Source of the DNA: Swaminathania salitolerans
GTDB lineage: Bacteria; Pseudomonadota; Alphaproteobacteria; Acetobacterales; Acetobacteraceae
DNA: 64,000 nt
Assembly (NCBI RefSeq): GCF_007988945.1
Contig: NZ_BJVC01000001.1
Span: forward strand, 124,001 to 188,000
Direction: 5' to 3'
Within the stretch, counting starts at the first letter, position 1; every line of letters begins with the position of its first letter. Below are positions 24,907 to 34,534 of the stretch, one piece after another. The position numbers and the translations under genes are program-made. The notes under the pieces are model-generated. The model saw only the letters and a program-made list of their open reading frames with translations, made no database searches and had not been told where the DNA came from.

Positions 24907-26113
24907 GAAAGGCCACGGCGCATCCTGCTTCGCGCGTCGCGCCGCCGGGAGGAAGCTCGACGATACCGTCGGTCAGGGCCAGACGGTTGAAATCTCCCGA
25001 ACTCGGCATGGGAAACGGAATGGCCGTCGTCATCCCGCCATCGTCCTGTGTCAGCCTGACGGGAACGAAGCGCGTCATGTCGCGGATCGGGTCGAGCGCC
25101 TGACCCAGACGCACCATCCGGATCGGCGCGGCCTCGGCCCCCTGCGCCCGCAAGAGCGCGGGGATGACATGGCGGCTGCAGCATGACGCGGCGGAGACGG
25201 GGTTTCCGGGCAAGGCGAAGACGGGTCGGCCGTCCTGTGCGATCCCGAACCAGAACGGTTTTCCGGGTCGCTGGGCGACCTTGTGAAATACCTTGCGGAC
25301 ACCGAGCCGCTCGAGCGCGCGCGGTATGTAGTCGAATTCGCCCATCGAGACGCCGCCGCTGAGGATCAGGACATCATGAGAGGCGAGCAGGGCGCCGAGG
25401 GTCTCGACCTGTTGCGCAAGATCGTCGCGGAGGATGCTCTGCGTTTGCCGTACGAACCCCTTGCGGGCGAGCGACGCGCCGATGGCGAATTCGTTGGACC
25501 GTCTGATCTGCCAGTTCTCCACCGGCGCACCGGGAGACACGAGTTCGTCACCGGTCGAGACGATGGCAATGGCCGGCACCCGGGTGACGCGCGGGTGTGC
25601 GACATTGTTGGCCGCCAGTATCGCCATGGCGGGCGGCGTCAGGATGCAACCCGCACCGAGAAGGCGTTCGCCTGCGCGACAATCGGCGCCCTGACGATGG
25701 ACATGCTGACCCGGAGAAGGCGCGTAGTCCGTCTCCAGACGGAAGGCATGCCGGCCCTGCCGGTCGCGTTCTTCCTCCACGAGTTTTTCGCGCGGGATGA
25801 CCGTATCGGCCCCGAGGGGGAGCACGCTTCCGGTCATGACCCGGATGCAGGCTCCGTCTTCCGGAAGCGTCAGGGGAGGCTGTCCGGCCCCCTGAAGACC
25901 CGCCGTGAGAAAATGGCGATGCTGCCCGGTCCAGCGGACCGCAATTCCGTCCATGATGACCCGGTCATAGGGAGGCAGTGCGCGTTCGGCGAGAACATCC
26001 TGACGAAGGATGCGCGCGGCGGCCCCGGCGAGCGGAACCGTCTCGTCGGCAAACAGGGGCAGGCTGGCCCCGATCAGTCTGTCCGCTTCGGAAAGGCTCA
26101 GGAGATCGGTCAT
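24896..26113 (-). CDS. moeA: molybdopterin molybdenumtransferase
   Basis: MoeA inserts molybdate into adenylated molybdopterin. The 405-residue protein has the MPT-binding blocks IVSTGDELVSPG, LILSGGVSMGEFDYIP and VFALPGNPVSA, with a MoeA N-terminal region MDGIAVR. It is the first gene of the operon moeA-moaA-moaC-moaD-moaE. No mogA/moaB or mobA is present here, so other steps are encoded elsewhere. Expression may depend on the structured leader upstream. Confidence 0.94.
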   Translation of the reverse strand: MTDLLSLSEADRLIGASLPLFADETVPLAGAAARILRQDVLAERALPPYDRVIMDGIAVRWTGQHRHFLTAGLQGAGQPPLTLPEDGACIRVMTGSVLPLGADTVIPREKLVEEERDRQGRHAFRLETDYAPSPGQHVHRQGADCRAGERLLGAGCILTPPAMAILAANNVAHPRVTRVPAIAIVSTGDELVSPGAPVENWQIRRSNEFAIGASLARKGFVRQTQSILRDDLAQQVETLGALLASHDVLILSGGVSMGEFDYIPRALERLGVRKVFHKVAQRPGKPFWFGIAQDGRPVFALPGNPVSAASCCSRHVIPALLRAQGAEAAPIRMVRLGQALDPIRDMTRFVPVRLTQDDGGMTTAIPFPMPSSGDFNRLALTDGIVELPPGGATREAGCAVAFHDW

Positions 26114-26203
26114 CCGGGATCCCGGCAGGAGGAGGGTGGATACAGCCCCTCCCTCTCATGAATGCGGGGCAAGGATCAATGCGTCTTCGCGCCGTCCTGT
26201 TTC

Positions 26204-26269
26204 CTCCGACCGCAGGCACCTGCGTCCGGGATGCGTCCGGCTCGGAGAAGAGCGTGGCGTTTTCGCCAC
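26204..26269 (-). ncRNA. candidate structured leader of the molybdenum cofactor operon
   Basis: On the moeA-sense strand, a 6-bp closing stem CTCCGA/TCGGAG (26242-26247 with 26204-26209) encloses two hairpins: CCGG/CCGG (26226-26240) and CGCAG/CTGCG (26211-26224). This is a three-way-junction shape. Upstream of it is a hairpin GTGGCG-AAAA-CGCCAC (26254-26269) with a 4-nt AAAA loop. It lies 90-155 nt before moeA, where Moco-responsive RNA elements occur in other bacteria. I could not match it to the known Moco motif consensus. Confidence 0.4.
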
Positions 26270-26508
26270 AGAGGCGCCGGGAATATGGGCGCGAGGCGGG
26301 GCTGTGCGGAAACCCCATGCCCGATCCGGACTTGAGCGCATGGCGCCCTTCTGCATCCCGGGCGGGCGCCGCAAACGGAGTTCCGGGCCGCATTCCGGTT
26401 CCGGGAGGTGCGGTGTCGGCAGCGCGACGGGGCACGATGCGAATCGCGTCAAACTGTTTCGGAAGTCGGGATTGTCTTGTTGTCGCCCCGGTCTGGCTAT
26501 GCTACGGC

Positions 26509-26529
26509 ATGACCGAACCGAACGGTCAT
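26509..26529. promoter_or_regulatory. 21-bp operator-like palindrome upstream of emrA
   Basis: ATGACCG-AACCGAA-CGGTCAT is a perfect 7+7 bp inverted repeat. It starts 5 bp after a TATGCT box and 115 bp before the emrA ATG, the usual place for a repressor operator on a multidrug-pump operon. No TetR or MarR gene is adjacent. Confidence 0.5.
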
Positions 26530-26643
26530 TTTCGTTCCGGAGCGTGACCCGGACGATCCGACCGCCGGGGTTCATGTCTGGGGCAGGAAGCCAGGAATTG
26601 CGTCACGTCGCTTTCGGGGCGGCATGACGCCGAGAGGAAGCAC

Positions 26644-27765
26644 ATGGCGCAGGGCGACGAGCAGGATAATCGCGCATCTCAGGGTGACGACGACGGGAAA
26701 AAGGACAAGGACAAACAGAAGGGGGGCAAGAAACGCAGCCCGCTTCTGCGTGCCGTCCTCATCATCGCCGTCATCGTCGTGGCGATCGTCTGGATCGGAT
26801 ACTGGTTCCTGACCCGGAACGAGGTAGAGACCGACGATGCCTATACGACCGGGCGCAAGCTCGCTGTGGCGCCGCATGTGAACGGTTACGTCACCCAGCT
26901 TCTGGTCAATGACAACCAGTACGTCCATGCCGGGCAGCTGCTCGTCAAGATCGACGATCGGGACTATATCGCAGCCCTGCACAAGGCCGAGGCGAGCATC
27001 GCGCAGGCCCAGGCGAATTTCGCTGCGGCGACCCAGCTCGTGCAGGTGGCCAGGCAGAACTTCCCCGGTCGTCTGATCGCGGCCAAGGGCGCTCTGGCCT
27101 CGGCCCAGGCGCAGCTCTACAAGGCCGAGACGGATTACCGCCGCCAGCACAGCGTGTCGCGCGCTGCCACGACGCAGCAGGACATCGATTATTCCAAGGC
27201 CGCACTCGATCAGGCGCATGCCGAGGTGATGCGTGCCGAAGGCGAGTTGCAGCAGGCGACACCCGTCCAGCCCAATATCGAGAACCAGCAGGCGTCGATG
27301 AGCCAGCAGAAGGCGGCGCTCAAGGCCGCCGAGGCCGATCTGGTCCAGGCCCAGCTCAATTACGGATGGACGGAAGTCCGCGCGCCCCATGACGGCTGGA
27401 TCGCGCAGCGCAATGTCGAGCAGGGCAATTTCGTCCAGACGGGTCAGAAGCTCTTTTCGATCGTCGAGCCGGAAGTCTGGGTGGTGGCCAATTACAAGGA
27501 GACCCAGATCACCCGTATGCGTCCGGGGCAGAAGGTCGATATCGAGGTGGATGCCTATCCGTCGCTCAAGCTTCACGGCCATGTGGATTCGATCCAGCTC
27601 GGCGCCGGCGCTGCCTTCAGTGCCTTCCCGCCCGAGAATGCGACAGGCAATTTCGTGAAGATCGTCCAGCGCGTGCCGGTCAAGATCCTGATCGATAGCG
27701 GGCTCGACCCGCAGGTGCCCCTGCCGCTCGGTATCTCCGTCGTTCCCACGGTGACCGTGCAATGA
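26644..27765 (+). CDS. emrA: EmrA/HlyD-type membrane fusion protein
   Basis: This periplasmic adaptor links an inner-membrane MFS pump to the outer-membrane channel. The 373-residue protein has a Lys/Asp-rich cytoplasmic tail (1-33), one transmembrane anchor (about 36-56), then EVETDDAYTTGRKLAVAPHV, the EmrA signature. The lipoyl halves flank a long Gln/Ala-rich helical hairpin (about 105-230). The second lipoyl motif is YGWTEVRAPHDGWIAQRNVE. AGGAAG precedes the ATG. It overlaps emrB by 4 bp (ATGA). The drug range is unknown. Confidence 0.9.
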   Translation: MAQGDEQDNRASQGDDDGKKDKDKQKGGKKRSPLLRAVLIIAVIVVAIVWIGYWFLTRNEVETDDAYTTGRKLAVAPHVNGYVTQLLVNDNQYVHAGQLLVKIDDRDYIAALHKAEASIAQAQANFAAATQLVQVARQNFPGRLIAAKGALASAQAQLYKAETDYRRQHSVSRAATTQQDIDYSKAALDQAHAEVMRAEGELQQATPVQPNIENQQASMSQQKAALKAAEADLVQAQLNYGWTEVRAPHDGWIAQRNVEQGNFVQTGQKLFSIVEPEVWVVANYKETQITRMRPGQKVDIEVDAYPSLKLHGHVDSIQLGAGAAFSAFPPENATGNFVKIVQRVPVKILIDSGLDPQVPLPLGISVVPTVTVQ

Positions 27766-29339
27766 GCGAGGCGTCCGGCGAAAACCACGAGGACTGGAAA
27801 CCAAAAGCCAACCCCTGGCTGATTGCGGTGGTGGTGACGCTGGGCGCTTTCATGGAGGTGCTCGACACCACCATCATCAATGTGGCGCTCCCGCATATCT
27901 CCGGCGCGCTCGGCAGTTCCTACGACGATGCCACCTGGGCGCTCACCTCCTATCTGGTGGCGAACGGAATCGTTCTGACCATCTCCGCCTGGTTCGGAAA
28001 ACTGCTCGGTCGCAAGCGTTACTTCCTGATCTGCATCGGCATGTTCACGGTCTCGTCCTTCCTGTGCGGCCTGTCGACGAGCCTGCCCATGCTGATCGTT
28101 TTCCGGCTCATGCAGGGGTTTTTCGGGGGTGGATTGCAGCCGAACCAGCAATCGATCATCCTCGACACCTTCCCGCCCGACAAACGCGGCGCGGCGTTCG
28201 GCCTGACCGCCATCGCCACCATCGTCGCTCCCATTCTCGGCCCCCTTCTCGGGGGATATCTGGTCGACAATTACTCCTGGCGCTGGATCTTCTACGTCAA
28301 CGTGCCGTTCGGCATCCTGACCCTTATCGGCGTATCGGCCCTGGTGGAGGATCCGCCATGGGAAAAGCAGAAGCGCGAGAAGGTCGATGTCATCGGTATC
28401 TGTCTGATCTCCCTGGGTCTCGGCTGCCTCGAGGTCATGGCCGATCGCGGTGAGGACGATGACTGGTTCGGTTCGAACTTCATCATCATCATGGCCGTTC
28501 TGGGCGCGGTTGGCGTCATCGGATCGGTCATCTGGCTGTTGAGGGCAAAGAACCCGCTGCTGGACCTGCGTATCTTCAAGGACCGCAATTTCGCCGTCGG
28601 GACCTTTCTCATGGCCATGGTCGGAGGCCTGCTCTACGCTTCGGCCATCATCGTTCCGCAATTCGCCCAGCAGGTTCTGGGCTATACCGCGACGATCTCC
28701 GGCGAGGTCCTCGCTCCGGGCGGAGCCGTGATCATCTGTCTGATCCCGATCGTGGGAAAGCTGATGGGCGTGATCCAGGTGCGCAACCTGATCGCTTTCG
28801 GCTTTTTCATCATGGGGCTTGCGATGTTCTATTCGGCCCAGCTCGTTCCGACGACGAGTTATGCGCATCTGGTCGAATATCGTATCTTCCAGACCTCGGC
28901 TCTGGCCTTCCTCTTCGTGCCGATCTCGACCATCGCCTATTCGACCCTGCCCAAGGAGCTCAATTCCGACGCGTCGGCCATGTTCAGCATGTCGCGAAAC
29001 TACATAGGATCGCTGGCGATCTCGCTCGCCACCGCCGCAATTACCGAGACGAAGCAGATCCGTCAGAACTACATGGCGCATTGGAGCTCGCCCTATAACG
29101 AGAACGGTCAGGACTATCTGGATACCGTCCACAAGGTGGCAGTCGATTCCGGCTTCACGTCAGAGGCGGCGCAGCAGATTGCCGTGCATCACTATTACCA
29201 GGATTTCCAGCAACAGGTTTCCATGGTCGCCTATAACCAGACGTTCATGATGATCGGTATCCTGGCTTTCTGCGTGGTTCCGTTCTGCTTCCTGCTGTCT
29301 CCGGTTGCCAGGAAGGGCTCCGCCGGAGGTGCCCATTGA
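27762..29339 (+). CDS. emrB: EmrB-type MFS multidrug transporter (DHA2, 14 TM)
   Basis: This proton-coupled drug exporter has 525 residues and about 14 membrane helices. The DHA2 motif LDTTIINVALPHISG lies in TM1, and WVLT-like ATWALTSYLVANGIVLTISA and FGKLLGRKRYF follow in the first loop. It is coupled to emrA by an ATGA overlap and to the outer-membrane gene by TGATG, so the complete tripartite pump is one operon. Confidence 0.92.
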   Translation: MSEASGENHEDWKPKANPWLIAVVVTLGAFMEVLDTTIINVALPHISGALGSSYDDATWALTSYLVANGIVLTISAWFGKLLGRKRYFLICIGMFTVSSFLCGLSTSLPMLIVFRLMQGFFGGGLQPNQQSIILDTFPPDKRGAAFGLTAIATIVAPILGPLLGGYLVDNYSWRWIFYVNVPFGILTLIGVSALVEDPPWEKQKREKVDVIGICLISLGLGCLEVMADRGEDDDWFGSNFIIIMAVLGAVGVIGSVIWLLRAKNPLLDLRIFKDRNFAVGTFLMAMVGGLLYASAIIVPQFAQQVLGYTATISGEVLAPGGAVIICLIPIVGKLMGVIQVRNLIAFGFFIMGLAMFYSAQLVPTTSYAHLVEYRIFQTSALAFLFVPISTIAYSTLPKELNSDASAMFSMSRNYIGSLAISLATAAITETKQIRQNYMAHWSSPYNENGQDYLDTVHKVAVDSGFTSEAAQQIAVHHYYQDFQQQVSMVAYNQTFMMIGILAFCVVPFCFLLSPVARKGSAGGAH

Positions 29340-30955
29340 TGCCCCCCTTTTCCCTCATCTGGAGCCACGCCTTGAACACAGGCCGTTCCCCGCGCGCGCT
29401 GATGCTGTGCGGTGCTTCCATCGCCATCGCCCTTACCCTGCCGGGCTGCGTGGGGCCGAAATATCACAAGCCCGATCTCTGGTCGCCGACCCAGTACGAC
29501 ATGCATCGTCGATCCGGCGACGTCGCGAGCCAGACGACCCGGGATGCTCCGGATCCGAGCTGGTGGAAGATCTTCAACGATCCGGTCCTGACCTCGCTCG
29601 AGACCCGTCTGGCCACGCAAAATCTCGACATACAGCGCGCGACGGCGCAGCTCGCCCAGAGCCGCGCCCAGCTCATGATGGCCGGAGCCGAGCGCTTCCC
29701 CGGTCTTTCCGCCAGCGGGTCCTATGCCCGTTCGCAGTACAGCACCAAGGCGCTCCAGCGTATCCTGTCGGGCGTGGCCAAGGATAACAGCGCCGCTCTC
29801 GGCGCCCAGCGCGCGACCCTGCTCGACCAGAGTGTGGGCGGGGCCACGATTCCCCTGCTGAACCAGTGGAAATACTCGATCGATGCAACCTATGAGATCG
29901 ATCTCTGGGGTCGCGTGGCGCGCCAGTACGAGGCGGCAAAGGCCGATCTTCAGGCGACGAACGAGGAGCGTCGGGGAATCCTGATCGCCCAGCAGGCCGA
30001 CATGGCCAATAACTACCTGACGCTTCGCGGGCTTCAGGAGCAGTTGCGGATCACCCGGGCCAACCGGGATACCCAGTCCCGCACCCTGTCCCTCGCCAGA
30101 GAGAGGCAGAAGAGCGGTCTCGTGACGGCGCTGGATGTGACGAGCGCGGAAAGCCAGCTCGATTCCACAACGGCGCAGATCGCGCAGCTCGAACAGCGCA
30201 TCGACCAGCAGATCAACGCGATCAGCCTGCTTCTCGGCAGCCCGCCGGGCACGCTCAACGAAGAGCTGACACGCAGCGCCGGTATTCCGGTCGTGCCGCC
30301 GCGCGTTCCGATCGGCGTGCCTTCCGAGCTGGCCCGTCGTCGTCCCGATATCCGTCAGGCAGAGGCGCAGCTTCACGCAGCCGTGGCCAATGTGGCCGAG
30401 GCCGAGGCCGAGTTCTATCCCAAGGTCACGATCAGCGCCGATTTCGGCTTCCAGTCGCTTTCGTTCCGCGATCTCGGGTTCTGGAATGCACGCGCCTGGA
30501 ATGTCGGCCCGTCGATTTCCCTGCCGATCTTCCAGGGGGGCAGGCTGCGCGGGCAGCTCATGCTCAACCGCTACGCCCAGAAGGCGGCGGCAATCACCTA
30601 TCGTCAGACCGTTCTGGGTGCCTGGCGCGATGTCGATAACGCGCTTATCGCCTATCGCGACGAGCAGAAGCGCCGCGACGGGCTGCAGGCAGCCGTCGAT
30701 GCGGCCCAGAGGGCGCTTCATCTCTCCCAGGACCAGTATCGCAGCGGTCTGACCACCTATCTCAACGTGCTTGCCGCCCAGCGCGATCTGCTTTCGGCAC
30801 AGTTGCAGCTGACCGACAGCACGACCTCCATCGCATCCAATCTGGCCCGTCTCTACAACGCGCTCGGCGGCGGCTGGGAGCAGCAGCTTCCGGACAGTCA
30901 TCCCGCCGAATCCACGGTGCGTCAGATCGGAGATGGCAGCGCCCATCACGCGTGA
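29339..30955 (+). CDS. NodT-family outer-membrane efflux lipoprotein
   Basis: The outer-membrane factor of the EmrAB pump. The 538-residue protein has a long N-region, a hydrophobic core and the lipobox LTLPGC followed by VGPKYHKP, the OMF start motif. Typical repeats follow: SWWKIFNDPVLTSLE, then the two structural halves with GVPSELARRRPDIRQAEAQL and a late LYNALGGGW. It is a TolC-like trimeric channel. The ATG lies in the TGATG junction with emrB; a TTG one codon earlier is also open. Confidence 0.92.
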   Translation: MPPFSLIWSHALNTGRSPRALMLCGASIAIALTLPGCVGPKYHKPDLWSPTQYDMHRRSGDVASQTTRDAPDPSWWKIFNDPVLTSLETRLATQNLDIQRATAQLAQSRAQLMMAGAERFPGLSASGSYARSQYSTKALQRILSGVAKDNSAALGAQRATLLDQSVGGATIPLLNQWKYSIDATYEIDLWGRVARQYEAAKADLQATNEERRGILIAQQADMANNYLTLRGLQEQLRITRANRDTQSRTLSLARERQKSGLVTALDVTSAESQLDSTTAQIAQLEQRIDQQINAISLLLGSPPGTLNEELTRSAGIPVVPPRVPIGVPSELARRRPDIRQAEAQLHAAVANVAEAEAEFYPKVTISADFGFQSLSFRDLGFWNARAWNVGPSISLPIFQGGRLRGQLMLNRYAQKAAAITYRQTVLGAWRDVDNALIAYRDEQKRRDGLQAAVDAAQRALHLSQDQYRSGLTTYLNVLAAQRDLLSAQLQLTDSTTSIASNLARLYNALGGGWEQQLPDSHPAESTVRQIGDGSAHHA

Positions 30956-30978
30956 TCACGCGATCGTTTTGACCCGGG

Positions 30979-30999
30979 CCGGATCTGGAGGCGATCCGG
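30979..30999 (+). terminator. hairpin after the efflux operon
   Basis: A perfect 7-bp stem CCGGATC/GATCCGG with a 7-nt loop lies 23 bp after the stop. A CTTTTCT follows only 15 nt later, so it is a weak or factor-assisted terminator. Confidence 0.4.
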
Positions 31000-31052
31000 A
31001 AGGGGATGTCGGGCTTTTCTATCCTGCTCATTGAGAAGGATGGAGGAGCACG

Positions 31053-32558
31053 ATGCCGACACAACCGGAAACGCTGCATGAGGCGCTCGAATCGGTCCCC
31101 GGTTCAAGGCCATGCCGTCTCGTCGTCTTTGGTGCGGGCGGAGATCTGACCCGGCGCCTCCTGATGCCGTCGCTCTACGATCTGGCCACGGTGGATGCGC
31201 TGCCTGACGGTTTCGCCATCATCGCCGTCGATCGTGCGCCCCGGAGCGCAGAGGCGTGGGCCGACGGGCTTTTCACCCTCATGCAGGCCGATGGAAAGGA
31301 TCCGAGCGCGGAGTTCTCCTGCGACCGGATCGATGAAGAGGCCTGGCGGCGGCTGACGCATGAGGCGTCCTATATCGAGGGCGATCTCACGAAACCGGAT
31401 GTCTATACGACATTGCGCGATGCGCTGGCGGGAAAGGACGCCATCTTCTACTGCGCGGTTGCGGCGCGGTTTTTCGGCACCATTGCCGATTCGCTCGGCG
31501 AGGCCGGGTTGCTGGATGCGCAGGATGGATTTCGCAGGATCGTGATCGAGAAGCCCTTCGGTCACGATCTGGCATCCGCGCAGGCGCTCAATGCCCGGAT
31601 CCTGAGCCATGCGGATGAAAGCCAGATCTACCGGATCGATCATTTCATGGGCAAGGAGGCCAATCAGGGCATTCTGGTCGCCCGGTTCGCGAATGTGCTG
31701 TTCGAGCCGATATGGCGCCGGGAATATATCGATCACGTCCAGATCACGGCCGCCGAGACGATCGGGGTCGAAAAGCGCGGTTCGTTCTACGAGCCGACCG
31801 GGGCGCTGAGGGATATGGTGCCCAATCATCTCTTCGTGCTTCTCAGCCTGATCGCGATGGAGCCGCCTTCCTCGCTCGCTTCGGAGGCGGTCAGAGCCGA
31901 GAAGACCCGTCTTCTGCAGGCGATACGCCCTGTCTCGCCCGATGACACGGTGCGCGGACAATATGCGCAAGGCAGGATCAACGGGCGCGATGTGCCGGGT
32001 TATCGCGAAGAAGAGGGCGTCGCGCCGGACAGCCGGACGGAAACATTCGTCGCGATGAAGCTGATGATCGATAACTGGCGCTGGGGCGGCGTGCCTTTCT
32101 ATCTGCGCACCGGAAAGCGCATGAACGGACGCAGGACGGAAATCAACGTCGTGTTCCGCAAGCCGCCCTATGCGCTGTTCGACCAGAACCTCGAGGACCC
32201 CCGGATCGGCAATGTCATCCGCTTCCTGCTCGATCCCGTGCGGGGGGTCACGATGAATTTCGATGTGAAACAGCCCGGCCTCGAAGAGGTTGTGGCACCC
32301 GCGGCGAGCCGCTTCCTGTACGACGACGTTTTCCCCAAGGCGCCGAATGTGGGGTACGAGGCGTTGCTGCATGACTGCATGAAGGGCAACCAGATGCTTT
32401 TCCAGAGTGCGGCGACGATCGAGGCGGCCTGGTCGGCTGTTGACCCGATCGTGAACAGTAAAGACATGCCGCATGTCTACGCGGCCGGGACAGAGGGGCC
32501 GGATGCGGCGCATGCGCTCCTTGCGCGTGACGGACGGAACTGGCTTCCTGTCACGTGA
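31053..32558 (+). CDS. zwf: glucose-6-phosphate 1-dehydrogenase
   Basis: Zwf oxidises glucose-6-phosphate to 6-phosphogluconolactone in the oxidative pentose phosphate pathway, the main sugar route in acetic acid bacteria. The 501-residue protein has the coenzyme motif FGAGGDLTRRLLMPSLY near residues 26-42. The substrate site RIDHFMGKE is near 192-200 and EKPFGHDL lies before it. The usual GxxGDL threonine/serine is glycine here. AGGAGG-like GGAGGAG precedes the ATG by 5 nt. It is followed 124 bp later by a GH15 gene on the same strand. Confidence 0.95.
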   Translation: MPTQPETLHEALESVPGSRPCRLVVFGAGGDLTRRLLMPSLYDLATVDALPDGFAIIAVDRAPRSAEAWADGLFTLMQADGKDPSAEFSCDRIDEEAWRRLTHEASYIEGDLTKPDVYTTLRDALAGKDAIFYCAVAARFFGTIADSLGEAGLLDAQDGFRRIVIEKPFGHDLASAQALNARILSHADESQIYRIDHFMGKEANQGILVARFANVLFEPIWRREYIDHVQITAAETIGVEKRGSFYEPTGALRDMVPNHLFVLLSLIAMEPPSSLASEAVRAEKTRLLQAIRPVSPDDTVRGQYAQGRINGRDVPGYREEEGVAPDSRTETFVAMKLMIDNWRWGGVPFYLRTGKRMNGRRTEINVVFRKPPYALFDQNLEDPRIGNVIRFLLDPVRGVTMNFDVKQPGLEEVVAPAASRFLYDDVFPKAPNVGYEALLHDCMKGNQMLFQSAATIEAAWSAVDPIVNSKDMPHVYAAGTEGPDAAHALLARDGRNWLPVT

Positions 32559-32682
32559 ACCGGCGGCGCTCCGGCGCGATCCGGAAAGGATCGCGGTTTT
32601 TGTGCGGACGCGGCTGCGAGAAAACGATGCCCTGCGCGCGAGCCCGGCTCCCGCGCATGGCCCGGGTCGGGAAGAAACCAGA

Positions 32683-34497
32683 ATGAGTATGGCCATTGAA
32701 AACCACGCCGTGATCGGCGATCTGCGGACCACGGCACTCGTCGCGCTGGACGGATCGATCGACTTCATGTGCTGGCCGCGCTTCGACAGTCCGAGTGTGT
32801 TCGCGTCCCTGCTCGAACCCAGCGCGGGTTTCTTCGCGCTCTCCTCCAGTCTGGATGGCGGCAGCTATCGGCAGTTCTATGTGCCCGATACGAATGTCCT
32901 TCTCACCCGCGTTCTCTCTCCCAACGGGGTGAGCGAGATTTCCGATTTCATGACTCTCGCCCCCGATTATCCCGAGCAGCGCGTGATCCGGCGGGTCAAG
33001 GCCGTGAGGGGGACGATCACCTTCCGTCTCCATTGCGCGCCACGCTTCGATTATGCCCGTGTCACCCACACGGCGCGTCAGCTCGATGACCGGATCGTTC
33101 TCTTCGAGCCGGAGCGCGACGATCTGCCGACACTGCGTCTGAGTTCGACCGTTCCGATCTCGGTGCAGGACGGCGATGCCTGTGCCGAATTCGTTCTCGA
33201 AATCAACGAGACGGCGATTTTCATGCTGGACGGTCTGACGGATGGCCGGAATTTCTGCCTGGAGGATCACTGGGCGGCCGAGGCATTCAAGACCACGGCC
33301 AATTCCTGGCGCGACTGGGTCGCCCGCTCGAGCTATCACGGACGCTGGCACGACCAGATCACACGCTCGACCCTGGCGCTCAAACTGCTGACTTCGGCCG
33401 AATACGGATCGATGGTGGCGGCCGCGACCTTCGGCCTCCCCGAAGATCCGGGCGGCGTACGCAACTGGGACTATCGCTATTGCTGGATCCGTGACTCGTC
33501 GTTCATGGTCTATGCCTTCATGAAGACCGGCCATACGGAAGAGGCCACCGCCTTCATCCGCTGGCTCCATCAGCGTCGGCTCGATGCACGTCCGGGCGAG
33601 GCCAGACTCAAGGTCATGTATGCGATCGACGGCAAGGCCTTCGTGCCGGAGACGGATCTGCCGCATTTTTCCGGCTACAGGGGGTCGCGACCCGTGCGGA
33701 TCGGCAATGGGGCGGAGGACCAGCTCCAGCTCGACATCATCGGAGAGATGATGGATGCGATCTATCATGCCGACCGCCATTGCGAGCGTCTGAGCTGGAA
33801 GGCGTGGGAGGCACTGGCCGAAGGGATCGACTGGCTGTGTCTCAACTGGAACCAGCCCGATGAGAGCATCTGGGAAGTGCGCGGCGGGAAGAAGCATTTC
33901 CTGTTCTCGCGGATCATGTGCTGGGTGGCGCTGGATCGGGCGATCCGCCTCTCGGAGGAAAGAGGCCTGCCGGCGAGGGTTGCCGTATGGACACGGGAAA
34001 GAAATTCGATCTATACAGATGTACAGAACAACTTCTGGAGCGATGATCTTCAGTATTTTGTACAGTACAAGGGTGGAACAGCGATCGATGCGTCCTGCCT
34101 CCTGATGCCGCTTATGGGGTTTATTGGCGATCAGGACCCGAGATGGCAGGCGACGCTCAAGGCTGTGGGGGAGCAGTTGCTGGATGACAGCCATGTGTTC
34201 CGGTACCGGGTCATGGAGGGCGACAATGAGGACGGACTGGAGGGGAGGGAAGGCACGTTCACGATGTGCTCGTTCTGGTACATTGAGTGTCTTGCACGCT
34301 CAGGCGACCTGCTGATGGCACGCTTCCTGTTCGACAAGACGCTCTCCTATGCCAATCATGTCGGGCTGTTCTCCGAAGAGATCGGGCCGGCGGGGGAGCA
34401 TCTCGGCAACTTCCCGCAGGCGTTCACGCATCTCGCTCTCATTCGCGCGGGGCAGTATCTCGATCAGGCTCTCTCCCGTCAGAAGGTGATCAGTTGA
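32683..34497 (+). CDS. GH15 family glycoside hydrolase (trehalase/glucoamylase-like)
   Basis: The 604-residue protein matches bacterial GH15 alpha,alpha-trehalases/glucoamylases in length and motifs. The N-terminal IGDLRTTALVALDGSIDFMC and WPRFDSPSVFASLLEP are followed by the (alpha/alpha)6 barrel with NWDYRYCWIRDSSFMVYAF, GAEDQLQLDIIGEMMDAIYH and GTFTMCSFWYIECLARSGDL, where the Glu of IECLAR is the likely catalytic base. It has no signal peptide, so it acts in the cytosol. GGAAGA precedes the ATG. Pairing with zwf suggests a role in trehalose or storage glucan use feeding the pentose phosphate pathway, which is inference. Confidence 0.85.
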   Translation: MSMAIENHAVIGDLRTTALVALDGSIDFMCWPRFDSPSVFASLLEPSAGFFALSSSLDGGSYRQFYVPDTNVLLTRVLSPNGVSEISDFMTLAPDYPEQRVIRRVKAVRGTITFRLHCAPRFDYARVTHTARQLDDRIVLFEPERDDLPTLRLSSTVPISVQDGDACAEFVLEINETAIFMLDGLTDGRNFCLEDHWAAEAFKTTANSWRDWVARSSYHGRWHDQITRSTLALKLLTSAEYGSMVAAATFGLPEDPGGVRNWDYRYCWIRDSSFMVYAFMKTGHTEEATAFIRWLHQRRLDARPGEARLKVMYAIDGKAFVPETDLPHFSGYRGSRPVRIGNGAEDQLQLDIIGEMMDAIYHADRHCERLSWKAWEALAEGIDWLCLNWNQPDESIWEVRGGKKHFLFSRIMCWVALDRAIRLSEERGLPARVAVWTRERNSIYTDVQNNFWSDDLQYFVQYKGGTAIDASCLLMPLMGFIGDQDPRWQATLKAVGEQLLDDSHVFRYRVMEGDNEDGLEGREGTFTMCSFWYIECLARSGDLLMARFLFDKTLSYANHVGLFSEEIGPAGEHLGNFPQAFTHLALIRAGQYLDQALSRQKVIS

Positions 34498-34534
34498 GAA
34501 CAAGTATCAACACGGTATGGGGATGTAGCCGGTC

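Larger units (their letters stand above)
26114..26643. promoter_or_regulatory. 530-bp divergent intergenic region of moeA and emrA
   Basis: No reading frame here looks coding: the open frames on both strands are Arg/Pro/Ser-rich shadows without ribosome sites. The moeA side contains a foldable leader segment. The emrA side contains a TATGCT -10-like box (26498-26503) followed by a perfect palindrome. Confidence 0.55.

Noticed and set aside
26010-26627. open frames on both strands in the moeA-emrA gap
   Set aside because: No ribosome site, atypical composition and no family resemblance; treated as a regulatory region.
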